A DNA stretch of 64,000 nucleotides from Bacillus rhizoplanae (GTDB lineage: Bacteria; Bacillota; Bacilli; Bacillales; Bacillaceae_G): contig NZ_CAKJTI010000008.1 of assembly GCF_917563915.1 (NCBI RefSeq), positions 1-64,000 on the forward strand, read 5' to 3'. Shown here in pieces: positions 45,697-54,121 of the stretch. The translations under genes and the position numbers were made by a program. Each line of letters starts with the position of its first letter. The stretch's first letter is position 1. A model generated the notes under the pieces. That model did no database searches. It worked only from the letters and a program-made list of their open reading frames with translations, and was not told where the DNA came from.

Positions 45697-47239
45697 AGAG
45701 TAAAGGAGACAATAACCGATATGTCGATTCCACAATCCGCATCACAAGGCGGCGGTTCTTAAAGCGATCAACATAAATTTCATTTGATACCTGCAAATCT
45801 TCTTCAAAATCTGCCACAAGCTTGCGAATACTGCTTGTATCATATAAAAAGGCATTCACCTCAAAATTCAAATGAAAACTTCTCATATCCATATTTGCTG
45901 TTCCAATTGATGCCAAATCAGAATCAACAATCACAACCTTGCTGTGTAAAAAACCTTTTTCATATTCATATATTTTTACGCCTGCCTCTAATAATTCTGG
46001 AAAATAAGAACGAGACGCATAAAATACAGTCTTCTTATCCGGTTTGCTCGGCATTAACAAGCGAACGTCAATACCTGCTAAGGCCGCTACTTTTAATGCT
46101 GATAAAATATCATCATCTGGAATAAAATATGGCGTTGCAATCCAAATTGATTTCCTTGCTGAAGCAATCATCGCAAAATATAAATGCTTAATCGTTTCCC
46201 ATTTACTATCAGGTCCGCCCGCAACGAGCTGCACGCCCCCCTGTCCATCTCCCTCTACGATATCGACCTGTAAATAGTCTGATGTTAATACCGCTTCGCC
46301 TGTCATATAAAACCAATCTTGTAAAAAGATAAGTTGCAAACTTTGCACTGCTTCGCCTCGTAAATATAGATGAGTATCTCGCCAAAATCCAAAATATTTA
46401 TTTTCTCCTAAATATTCATCTCCAATGTTTAAACCGCCAACGAAGCCTTCATTTCCATCAATGACAATAATTTTCCGGTGATTTCGATAGTTAATTTTGT
46501 CATTTAAAATGGGAACGCGGACAGGAAAAAACGGTACCATCTCAACACCTGCATTATTTAATTCCTCAATATATGTTTTTGACAGTTTAAAACTCCCTAC
46601 TGCATCGTATAAAAATCGAACTGCCACGCCTTCTTTTGCTTTTTGGATGAGAATGTCTTTAATTTTTGTACCAATTTTATCATCACGCACAATGTAATAT
46701 TCCATATGAATATGATGCTTGGCCTTTTTCAACCCATCTAAAATTGCTTGAAATGTCTCTTCCCCATTTGTTAATACTTTCGTTTCCGTATGAAAAGAAA
46801 TATTTAATGCCCCAAGACGATCTGCTAGTCGAAACAATAATTCTTGATGTTCATGTTTTTTCAATATACGGTCATGATAATACTCATGCCCTTTATACTG
46901 CAAAAACGCCTGCTCGTCTAAAAGCGCCTTCTTTTGAAACATTCGTTTTCTCCGAAAATTTTGTCCAAATAAAAGATATGCAAAAAAACCTATTACCGGA
47001 AAAATCCCAAGCACAATTAACCAAGTTAATGTTTTCGAGGGATTACGATTTTCTAAAAAAATCACAGATCCAATTAGAAATGCTGATATCGTAAATAATG
47101 TACTTAAAATTCCCAAAAATGAAATATCTTTAATCCCAATCACATCTGAATAAAATGTTACATCAATAAATAGACGTAACGAAATAAACACAACGAATAA
47201 ACCAATCAAAAAGAAAAATAGCTTCAATATATTTTTCAT
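45695..47239 (-). CDS. cls: Cardiolipin synthase
   Basis: 514 residues from ATG at 47239 (AAGGGGGG seven bases upstream). Two N-terminal membrane helices plus a third (LGILSTLFTISAFLIGSVIF, WLIVLGIFPVIGFFAYLLF). Two phospholipase D HKD motifs: NHRKIIVIDGNEGFVGG and LHSKVVIVDSDLASIGTANMD. Joins two phosphatidylglycerol molecules to cardiolipin at the membrane. Upstream neighbour of coiA, downstream of mecA. Confidence 0.93.
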   Translation of the reverse strand: MKNILKLFFFLIGLFVVFISLRLFIDVTFYSDVIGIKDISFLGILSTLFTISAFLIGSVIFLENRNPSKTLTWLIVLGIFPVIGFFAYLLFGQNFRRKRMFQKKALLDEQAFLQYKGHEYYHDRILKKHEHQELLFRLADRLGALNISFHTETKVLTNGEETFQAILDGLKKAKHHIHMEYYIVRDDKIGTKIKDILIQKAKEGVAVRFLYDAVGSFKLSKTYIEELNNAGVEMVPFFPVRVPILNDKINYRNHRKIIVIDGNEGFVGGLNIGDEYLGENKYFGFWRDTHLYLRGEAVQSLQLIFLQDWFYMTGEAVLTSDYLQVDIVEGDGQGGVQLVAGGPDSKWETIKHLYFAMIASARKSIWIATPYFIPDDDILSALKVAALAGIDVRLLMPSKPDKKTVFYASRSYFPELLEAGVKIYEYEKGFLHSKVVIVDSDLASIGTANMDMRSFHLNFEVNAFLYDTSSIRKLVADFEEDLQVSNEIYVDRFKNRRLVMRIVESTYRLLSPLL

Positions 47240-47283
47240 ATCCGCCCCCCTTACATACAATCCCTTTTAGTATATCCACATTT

Positions 47284-47316
47284 AAAAAGCCGATTTCAGT
47301 GTAAAGAAATCGGCCT
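47284..47316 (-). terminator. Terminator of mecA
   Basis: AAAGCCGATTTC pairs with GAAATCGGCC with a short loop; on the minus strand it is followed by TTTTTAAATG. Confidence 0.75.
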
Positions 47317-47986
47317 ACATTCCAGGAGAAAAATGATTACGGATTGTTTCAAGTGCATTTTCAGAAACAATTGGCTTTCCGTATTCACGAACGCGATGAA
47401 TCGTTAAAGCGGATTCTTCTCCATATTCTAATATCACACTTAAAATACGGTCAATCTCCTCTTCATCGTGCACTACCTCATCAAATTCGACATATACATA
47501 ATAGCGGTCTTCAAATGAATATAATTCATCTTTTATCTCTTCAAATATAAGTCGATGACTTAATGAAATAACATGCTCAAAATCGTCGAATTTAATTAAA
47601 AAACCGAATATACCATCTTCATTAAAAATTGCTCCGGTTTCTTCTTCTATTTCCTGTTCAAATAACGATTCAATTCGCTCATCAAGGGGAATATCGATAA
47701 TTTTATCGAGGCCAATTGGTAATTCTAATTTTTGCCCGTCTTTCGAAAGCTGCGCTTTCGTCACAAGTACTTCAATTCCTTTTTCAAGTGCTTGAACTTG
47801 AATCCAAAGCGGTCCATCAATAAAAAAGTCGTCATGGTCACGGACTTCATCCATCATTTCCCAAAATAGTTGTTCACTTTTGTCGCGGTTATACCAAATC
47901 TCTTCACGGTTAAATCCGCGGTCTTCTATATCAATGTACGAGATATAAAATTTCATCGTATGATCATTAACTCTTTCAATATCCAA
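47315..47986 (-). CDS. mecA: Adaptor protein MecA
   Basis: 223 residues, TTG start after AGGGAGAGGTG. N-terminal substrate-binding domain MDIERVNDHTMKFYISYIDIEDRGF, an acidic linker (EEETGAIFNEDG) and a C-terminal ClpC-binding domain (FEDRYYVYVEFDEVVHDEEEID). In Bacillus it targets ComK and ComS to ClpCP and also influences sporulation. The order spx ... mecA, coiA, pepF is the B. subtilis order. Confidence 0.93.
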   Translation of the reverse strand: MDIERVNDHTMKFYISYIDIEDRGFNREEIWYNRDKSEQLFWEMMDEVRDHDDFFIDGPLWIQVQALEKGIEVLVTKAQLSKDGQKLELPIGLDKIIDIPLDERIESLFEQEIEEETGAIFNEDGIFGFLIKFDDFEHVISLSHRLIFEEIKDELYSFEDRYYVYVEFDEVVHDEEEIDRILSVILEYGEESALTIHRVREYGKPIVSENALETIRNHFSPGM

Positions 47987-48376
47987 AATACACCTCTCCC
48001 TTCCTATTTGGAATGGTTATGAAGGGATTCCCCAATCATATTACAAAAAAAGTTAGAATCTTGTACTCTCATTTTATGATAAGATGCTCCAGAATGGAAA
48101 TAAAATCACCATATTTTAAAAAAAAACAGTTATTTACCTAATTTTTTATTTGATAAAGTACTCTCCTTAACGAAATAATGACTCCTCCATATTTCAAGAA
48201 AGATATTGGACATGTTATTCATGTAAATGATTGTCCTATATTCTTTTTTCCTGCATATGATGTAAACGAAACAAACTAAAAAAGACATTCCTTCTTCTCT
48301 AATTTACAATACATTTACCGTTCATATTAATTACAATCCTTTTCTTACATAGTGATTCTAACTAAAACAAATCCGA
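47987..48376. other. Intergenic region between mecA and terC
   Basis: Divergent promoter region, AT-rich, no gene or repeat recognised. No bcr1 copy is present here. Confidence 0.4.
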
Positions 48377-48407
48377 TCCTAATAGACAGTGTTTCTGTCT
48401 ATTAGGA
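48377..48407 (+). promoter_or_regulatory. Perfect hairpin in the terC leader
   Basis: 13-bp perfect stem (TCCTAATAGACAG with its complement) and a five-base loop, ending 12 bases before GGAGG. No T-run follows, so it is not a normal terminator. It may be an operator or a translational control element. It does not resemble the yybP-ykoY manganese riboswitch. Confidence 0.5.
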
Positions 48408-48430
48408 CAAAACAAACGGAGGCAAACTGA

Positions 48431-49099
48431 ATGGATTTAGACTTTCTCTCATCCATCCTTATAATCGTTGGTATCGACATTGTACTAGGCGGTGACAACG
48501 CGATTGTCATCGCACTCGCAAGTCGCAATTTACCAGAAACAGAGCGAAATAAAGCGATTATTTTAGGAACTGGTTTAGCCATCATACTACGTATCTTCCT
48601 CACAGTACTTGCCGTTTATTTGCTTGACATTCCTTTTTTACAATTAACTGGCGGGATTTTACTTACTCTCATCGCAATCAATCTGCTCACAGATAACAAT
48701 CATGATCTTTCTAGTATTAAGGCAAAGACGACCTTATTTCAAGCCGTACGAACAATCGTTTTCGCAGACCTTGTTATGGGGTTTGATAATGTACTTGCAA
48801 TCGCCGGGGCTGCACATGGAAATATTACATTAGTTATTATCGGATTACTCATTTCCATTCCTATTATCATTTGGGGAAGTAAACTCATTTTATTATGCAT
48901 GGAAAGATTTCCTCTTCTCGTTTATATTGGTGCTGCTATCTTAGCTTATACAGCGGGTAATATGGTAACACATGAAAAATTTTTCACATCATTTTTCGAG
49001 AAGAATCCATTTTTCACAGCAAGTATTCCCGTTCTCTTCACGATTACAGTGTTACTCGTTGGAATTTTTGTAAACCAAGTAAAGCTGCGAAATACATGA
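48431..49099 (+). CDS. TerC-family membrane protein (YjbE-like)
   Basis: 222 residues, ATG with GGAGG eight bases upstream. Seven membrane helices. TerC signatures VGIDIVLGGDNAIVIALA and FADLVMGFDNVLAIAGA contain the conserved Asp residues that bind metal. Bacillus TerC proteins export manganese, in part to serve secreted metalloenzymes; the specific ion here is inferred. Confidence 0.88.
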   Translation: MDLDFLSSILIIVGIDIVLGGDNAIVIALASRNLPETERNKAIILGTGLAIILRIFLTVLAVYLLDIPFLQLTGGILLTLIAINLLTDNNHDLSSIKAKTTLFQAVRTIVFADLVMGFDNVLAIAGAAHGNITLVIIGLLISIPIIIWGSKLILLCMERFPLLVYIGAAILAYTAGNMVTHEKFFTSFFEKNPFFTASIPVLFTITVLLVGIFVNQVKLRNT

Positions 49100-49129
49100 A
49101 GTTCAACTACTCAGACACCTGGTGTCCTG

Positions 49130-49260
49130 TTATGAAAACTCCCGCCACTTATCTCCTTCGGATCTTGAAGTGGGGGTTTCTCGTGTATCACCTTCAAGGG
49201 ATGCTTAACACGAGTGGAGTTGACACAGCTGCCTGATGGCACAACCCTTCTATTCCATCG
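49130..49260 (-). ncRNA. Predicted omega-RNA (TnpB guide RNA) at the element's 3' end
   Basis: In TnpB systems the guide RNA scaffold overlaps the end of tnpB and reaches the right end of the element, with the guide continuing into flanking DNA. Here that zone contains the hairpin 49140-49177. The location follows from the family; the boundaries are a guess. Confidence 0.45.
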
Positions 49261-50815
49261 GCAAATACCTTTGGAACTGCTTTTTTTAAGATGTTATAGG
49301 AACCATTCACATCTGCGTTCAGTAGTTTGTTCTCTTTCGTGCGATACAAGTCACGTTTGATACGTTTCCCACTGAACTCAGGAATATCTTCCTCACCGTA
49401 AGTGGGAATTGCGTCATTGTCTAGAAAGGATGTCTTGCTTGTATACGATTCTTCCACGACTTGTACAGTAATACCTTTTCGTTTTGCCTTATAGGTGATC
49501 ATTTCAATGAGTATATTATGCGGGATATGGCAAAAGGATTGATTCTGTTGTTTCCCCATCTCACTGTTTTGTTTCCATGATGTATTTTTTCCAATCACAA
49601 TCATAGAAATCTCATGTTGAACTGCAAAATTGACAATATGATAACTCATTTTGTGAAAGAGATCCTTTATTTTCAGAAACCGTTTTTCATGAAGCCTCTC
49701 TAAACGTTTGGATGTGTGTGGTCCTTCTTTTGGTTCTTTTCCATGACGAAGAATACCCAGTAAATAAGCCTTTTTCTTGTTGTAGTATTGATTAATACTT
49801 TTGATGACATTGCCCTTTGCTAACACAGGAGTGGCCCCTGTATTCGTTGTGATAGTTGCAATGTTATTGATCCCTAAATCAATACTCATGTAGCGATTAT
49901 TGTCTACATGATCAGGTGCTGGCTCAGATTGTTCTGTCACAATTTCCACCTTAAACTTCCCATAAGCAGGAGAAACACGTACCTCTTTGAGATTGCCAAT
50001 CCGTCCAAACAATTTACCAATATTTAATTTTATGCTTGTTTTTGGAAAACGAATATACTTATCTTGGAGTTTACATACTTGATTCGTGAATACAACTTCT
50101 CTCATAGATGATTTGATATAGTTGGGAATGCGAGGTCTGCCAGTAAAAGTGAAAGGGTGTTTTTTGTATTTTTTCATGGAATCAAAAAATGAATCCCAGT
50201 TTTGGTAAAGCTTTCTCATAACTGCTTGATTCACTTGTGATGGTAGGTTTATATAGTCTTGTTGCTTCATTGTTTTAAACAAACAATCTAGAAAGTTATA
50301 GGATAGGAATGATTTCTCTTTTGTCGGTAACGTAAACAGATTACACTTGATTTCTTTCCGTTCTTCTGCCGGCTTTTCTTTCTGTTTTTGCACGCGCTTT
50401 TGATACGCATGAAGTTGATTTTCATTCATGACTTCAATATGTTCTTGTAATGTATGGAGAACTTCTTGTTGAAGCGGCTGTAATGGTTGATCAGTACGTA
50501 AGGCCGTATACACTTGGCGAATGTAGAAGTTTGTTGTATTGTAGAGATTTTTTGCGTTTTGACACATTTCTAGGAAGTAAGAGTATAACTTATGACCTTT
50601 CTTGATCCAAATTTGATAGGCTGCATATTCTTTTTCTTTCGTCATAATTTTCACCTCCTTCTTTCTTTCATGATACTACAAAACACCAAAAAGGAACATA
50701 CATTCGTATTGGTGTGAAAATATTTTTACGGATGCGACGGCAATTCATCCCTACCTTAAACTGGGCTATGTCCTATACGTTTTGAAGGTGGGGTTTTCTT
50801 GCCAATTTGCCGATA
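49135..50815 (-). mobile_element. Solitary TnpB element (IS605/IS1341 type)
   Basis: tnpB without a tnpA transposase. The 3' side has a hairpin at 49140-49177 (CCGCCACTT ... AAGTGGGGG) and the 5' side another at about 50749-50804 (CCCTACCTT ... GAAGGTGGGG), as expected of subterminal palindromes in this superfamily. No terminal inverted repeats and no target duplication, again as expected. The exact ends cannot be fixed without an empty site for comparison. Confidence 0.7.
49194..50645 (-). CDS. tnpB: TnpB-family RNA-guided endonuclease, canonical RuvC-II Glu absent
   Basis: 483 residues from ATG at 50645 (AAGGAGGTG seven bases upstream). An N-terminal helical/OB part precedes the RuvC domain: YMSIDLGINNIATI (Asp256), SMIVIGKNTSWKQ (the usual IVIEDL Glu is Gly352) and LLNADVNGSYNI (Asp445). 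The usual CxxC ... CxxC zinc finger is also missing; in its place is VEESYTSKTSFLDNDAIP. Glu398 or Glu399 there could serve as a relocated catalytic residue, as reported for TnpB/Fanzor lineages with rearranged RuvC sites. Native activity is plausible but unproven. Confidence 0.88.
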   Translation of the reverse strand: MTKEKEYAAYQIWIKKGHKLYSYFLEMCQNAKNLYNTTNFYIRQVYTALRTDQPLQPLQQEVLHTLQEHIEVMNENQLHAYQKRVQKQKEKPAEERKEIKCNLFTLPTKEKSFLSYNFLDCLFKTMKQQDYINLPSQVNQAVMRKLYQNWDSFFDSMKKYKKHPFTFTGRPRIPNYIKSSMREVVFTNQVCKLQDKYIRFPKTSIKLNIGKLFGRIGNLKEVRVSPAYGKFKVEIVTEQSEPAPDHVDNNRYMSIDLGINNIATITTNTGATPVLAKGNVIKSINQYYNKKKAYLLGILRHGKEPKEGPHTSKRLERLHEKRFLKIKDLFHKMSYHIVNFAVQHEISMIVIGKNTSWKQNSEMGKQQNQSFCHIPHNILIEMITYKAKRKGITVQVVEESYTSKTSFLDNDAIPTYGEEDIPEFSGKRIKRDLYRTKENKLLNADVNGSYNILKKAVPKVFADGIEGLCHQAAVSTPLVLSIP

Positions 50816-50941
50816 AATTTCACATGAATAGAATATACATAGGAAATAAGACTTCTCTATGCGAATCTATATAATTGGACAACCAAGCTAATTTAGCATG
50901 ATATGACGTTTGAAATAAAAATCAGAAAAAGGGGAATTTTC

Positions 50942-51364
50942 ATGCAAATAATCCAACAATGGAACCAAGAAGATAGTAATTACATTAGACAGAGGGTTAT
51001 AGAATATAATACTTCTCAACTACCAGATGAAGTAAAATCTCCTTCTGAGAATGTAAGCCTTGTGGTAAGAGACGAAGAAGGAAACATAATAGGTGGTATA
51101 ACAGGAACCATCTTTTGGCGTCACATGCATATTGATTATCTATGGGTAGATAATCAATTACGCCATAAAGGATGCGGAACTAAGTTACTACATAAAATGG
51201 AAGAGGTTGCAAAAGAGAAGAAATGTAGACTTATTATACTTGATACTTTCAGTTTCCAAGCTCCTGAATTTTACAAAAAACACGGCTATAAAGAATTTGG
51301 TCTCATTGAGGATCACCCAAAAGGATTCCGCCAACATTTTTTAGAAAAAAGACTGGAAGCATAG
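50942..51364 (+). CDS. GNAT-family acetyltransferase
   Basis: 140 residues from ATG at 50942 (AAAAAGGGG nine bases upstream). GNAT fold: [21 protein letters not shown], then the acetyl-CoA loop [15 protein letters not shown] (motif A, RxxGxG/A), [21 protein letters not shown] (motif B). Substrate unknown. Lies between the TnpB element and spx with no operon partner. Confidence 0.85.
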   Translation: MQIIQQWNQEDSNYIRQRVIEYNTSQLPDEVKSPSENVSLVVRDEEGNIIGGITGTIFWRHMHIDYLWVDNQLRHKGCGTKLLHKMEEVAKEKKCRLIILDTFSFQAPEFYKKHGYKEFGLIEDHPKGFRQHFLEKRLEA

Positions 51365-51499
51365 CTTCCGATAACAAGAATTATGTAAATGTTATCTCCT
51401 TTTAGCAAAATATGACATGTTTTATTCGTACAAAAAAAGAAGCTAATGGCCCACATTCCGCTAAAGCAGAATTGGGAATCAGCTCCTTTTCATATTATA

Positions 51500-51895
51500 T
51501 TAATTTACAAGACGCTGCGCTTCGCGTAATTGAAATGTTCTCACTGTACGCGGTAAAAAGCGGCGAATTTCATCTTCGTTATAACCAACTTGTAGGCGTT
51601 TTTCATCAATCATAATAGGACGACGAAGAATACCTGGGTAATCACGAATAAGCTTATATAAATCTTGAAGAGGTAAAGATTCTAAATTAATATTCAATTC
51701 CTGAAAAACTTTAGAACGAGTTGAAATAATTTCATCTGTTCCACTTTCTGTCATACGTAAAATCTCTTTAATTTCCTCAATCGATAATGGATCAGAGAAA
51801 ATATTACGTTCTGTATAAGGAATATGGTTTTCCTCTAACCATAATTTCGCTTTTCTACAAGACGTACAACTTGGAGAACTATATAGTGTTACCAT
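51500..51895 (-). CDS. spx: Transcriptional regulator Spx
   Basis: 131 residues, ATG with AAGGAGAGTG upstream. ArsC-like fold with the redox switch CTSC at residues 10-13, the RNIFSDPLS helix and [38 protein letters not shown] shared by Spx proteins (given here as a region, 77-112). Spx binds the RNA polymerase alpha subunit and directs the disulfide-stress response; it is degraded by ClpXP with SpxH, encoded at 41111. Confidence 0.95.
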   Translation of the reverse strand: MVTLYSSPSCTSCRKAKLWLEENHIPYTERNIFSDPLSIEEIKEILRMTESGTDEIISTRSKVFQELNINLESLPLQDLYKLIRDYPGILRRPIMIDEKRLQVGYNEDEIRRFLPRTVRTFQLREAQRLVN

Positions 51896-52381
51896 ACATT
51901 ACTCACTCTCCTTAAAAGAGTACAAATTCTGTACTATTTCACATTTTCATAATTATGTTCAAACAAATTTTGTATCGCTCATGACTACTTGTCTAAAAAT
52001 AAAGAACTTCAAAACTTGTAAGCAAACCTTTCTAAAAAAACAATTACTTTAAATAAGTAACTTCTATAATCATTATACAATAGAACAAGAAAGAAATATA
52101 CAGTAAATTTTCTTCATAATATACATAAAAGTTATGTATAAGATGTGTATTTTGTAAGAAAAATATGCGTATTCAGCTGACAGGAACATTTGTTCTTTTT
52201 TATTTTATCAAACTACATTCCTTCTGTCTACATACATATTTACATAGGCACTATACTTGAATTTCACATTCTAAGAAACAAAAAGACGTCTTAGTACTTT
52301 ACTAGGACGTCTCCAACCTGCATTGACTTCATTAAAAATCCCCTTGTGTAATTATTATAGATAGGACAATGCCGCTCACAC
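51896..52381. other. Intergenic region upstream of spx
   Basis: AT-rich, no gene. Contains a hairpin with arms AGACGTC (52284-52290) and GACGTCT (52306-52312), a candidate terminator for the decarboxylase gene that ends at 52382. The rest presumably holds the spx promoters. Confidence 0.5.
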
Positions 52382-53857
52382 TTATTTTATAGGACGATGT
52401 TCTTTTATGACACGTAACGATTTCATCTCATAATCCCCGGCACCTTGTACAGGAAGACCTGCTTCTTTATTCTTTCTTGTATATATGAGGTTTTCTTCCG
52501 TAATAATCTCGCCAGGAATGAAAATAGGAATGCCTGGTGGATACACCATGACAAATTCAGCGATGATTCTTCCAACCGATTCTTCAAATGGGATCATTTC
52601 CGTTTCGGCATAAAAGGCATCGCGCGGTGTTAACGCTAGCACCGGGATGTCCGGCAATAACACAGAAGCATTTATCTTGAGATCAGCCTGATCTTGAAAT
52701 GTAGCCGACAGTTCTTTCAATGCATGTACAAGTATTGCTAGGTCTTCTTCGGTATCACCAGGTGTAATGATACAAAGAATGTTGTATAGGTCCGAAAGCT
52801 CGACTTCAATATTAAATTTTTCACGGAGCCATTTTTCTACATCATATCCAGTAATGCCAAGCTCTTTTACCGAAATCAAAAGTTTTGTTGGATCCATAGC
52901 AACCGCAGCGTTCGTTCCTAAAATTTCACGACCAGCGCAATACAAATAGTCAATCTCATTGATTTCGGCACGGGTTTGTTCTGCTAAACGAATCGTACGT
53001 TCCAATAAAGCTTGTCCCTCAATCGCTAATCGTTTTCTTGCCACATCCAAAGAAGCAAGCAAGATATAAGAAGTGGATGTCGTCGTTAACATACTTAAAA
53101 TCGTTTGTACATGCTTCGGTGAAACACGACTTCCTTGCACATTTAAAATGGAACTTTGTGTCAGTGAACTCCCTAGTTTATGCACACTTGTTGCTGCCAT
53201 ATCAGCACCTGCCTGCATAGCAGAAAGAGGCAGCTCATCGTGAAAATGAATGTGAGCCCCATGTGCTTCGTCTACTAAAACCGGAATATTACGTTCATGA
53301 GCGATGTCCACAATTTTTTTCAAGTCGCCAGAGATCCCAAAATAGGTAGGGTTAATCACAAGCACTGCTTTGGCATCTGGATACTGTACTAACGCTTTTT
53401 CTACGGATTCAGGTGTAATGCCGTGTGAAATACCGAGATTCGGATCAACCTCCGGATGGATGAAAATAGGTATTGCACCTGAGAAGATAATCCCGCTCAT
53501 AATGGATTTGTGTACATTACGCGGTACAAGAATTTTATCACCAGGTCCGCAAACACTCATCACCATTGTCATAATCACACCGCTCGTCCCTTGAACAGAA
53601 AAGAAGGTATGATCAGCGCCAAATGCTGTAGCTGCCAGATCTTGCGCTTGTTTGATGATTCCTTTTGGCTGATGTAAATCATCTAAGGGAGCGATGTTGA
53701 TTAAATCTATCGCAAGTGCATTTTCACCAATAAACTCTCTAAATTCAGGATCCATACCTTTTCCTTTTTTATGACCTGGAATATGGAATTGAATCGGTTC
53801 TTTTTCTGCATGTTCTACAAGTGCAGTAAACAATGGCGTATTAAATTGAGAACACAT
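52382..53857 (-). CDS. speA: Orn/Arg/Lys decarboxylase, probable arginine decarboxylase
   Basis: 491 residues; ATG at 53857 is chosen because GAGGTGG lies nine bases before it. Fold type I PLP enzyme of the SpeA/Cad/YaaO group: FHIPGHKKGKGMDPEF, FFSVQGTSGVIMTM, VLVDEAHGAHIHF and TSVHKLGSSLTQ with the PLP lysine (227 in this numbering). The ending ...PGIPIFIPGE is typical. It lacks an N-terminal wing domain, as Bacillus SpeA does. It would make agmatine for polyamine synthesis; lysine as substrate cannot be excluded. Confidence 0.85.
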   Translation of the reverse strand: MCSQFNTPLFTALVEHAEKEPIQFHIPGHKKGKGMDPEFREFIGENALAIDLINIAPLDDLHQPKGIIKQAQDLAATAFGADHTFFSVQGTSGVIMTMVMSVCGPGDKILVPRNVHKSIMSGIIFSGAIPIFIHPEVDPNLGISHGITPESVEKALVQYPDAKAVLVINPTYFGISGDLKKIVDIAHERNIPVLVDEAHGAHIHFHDELPLSAMQAGADMAATSVHKLGSSLTQSSILNVQGSRVSPKHVQTILSMLTTTSTSYILLASLDVARKRLAIEGQALLERTIRLAEQTRAEINEIDYLYCAGREILGTNAAVAMDPTKLLISVKELGITGYDVEKWLREKFNIEVELSDLYNILCIITPGDTEEDLAILVHALKELSATFQDQADLKINASVLLPDIPVLALTPRDAFYAETEMIPFEESVGRIIAEFVMVYPPGIPIFIPGEIITEENLIYTRKNKEAGLPVQGAGDYEMKSLRVIKEHRPIK

Positions 53858-54004
53858 TTTTAGCATCCACCTCTTTATTTATCTAATTTTTCTTTGATTC
53901 CCTATCCATTTTAGAGACTCGGATGGAGAATCAGCAGCTTATAATCAATCGATTAGTTGTCCATTACATAAAGCAGTTAACATTTTTAATTTTTATCGAA
54001 AAGA

Positions 54005-54036
54005 AAAATGATTCATGAACTTCACATGAATCATTT
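54005..54036 (-). terminator. Terminator of the MocR-type gene
   Basis: AAATGATTCATG pairs perfectly with CATGAATCATTT; on the minus strand TTTTCTTTTCG follows. Confidence 0.8.
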
Positions 54037-54042
54037 CTATCT

Positions 54043-54095
54043 ATTCCGCTATTCGCGGGTAGTAAACCTCTCCACCTCAAGATTCAGATAAATCC
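54043..54095 (-). repeat. bcr1-like repeat, right half only
   Basis: CCGCTATTCGCGGG, AGTAAACCTCTCCACCT and CAAGATTCAGATAAA correspond to the right third of the long variant in minus orientation. Confidence 0.7.
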
Positions 54096-54121
54096 TTCGT
54101 TTTTACTTTCAATATGCATGA

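Noticed and set aside
48300-48430. yybP-ykoY manganese riboswitch before the TerC gene
   Set aside because: The leader is short and shows only one simple hairpin, not the conserved riboswitch core.
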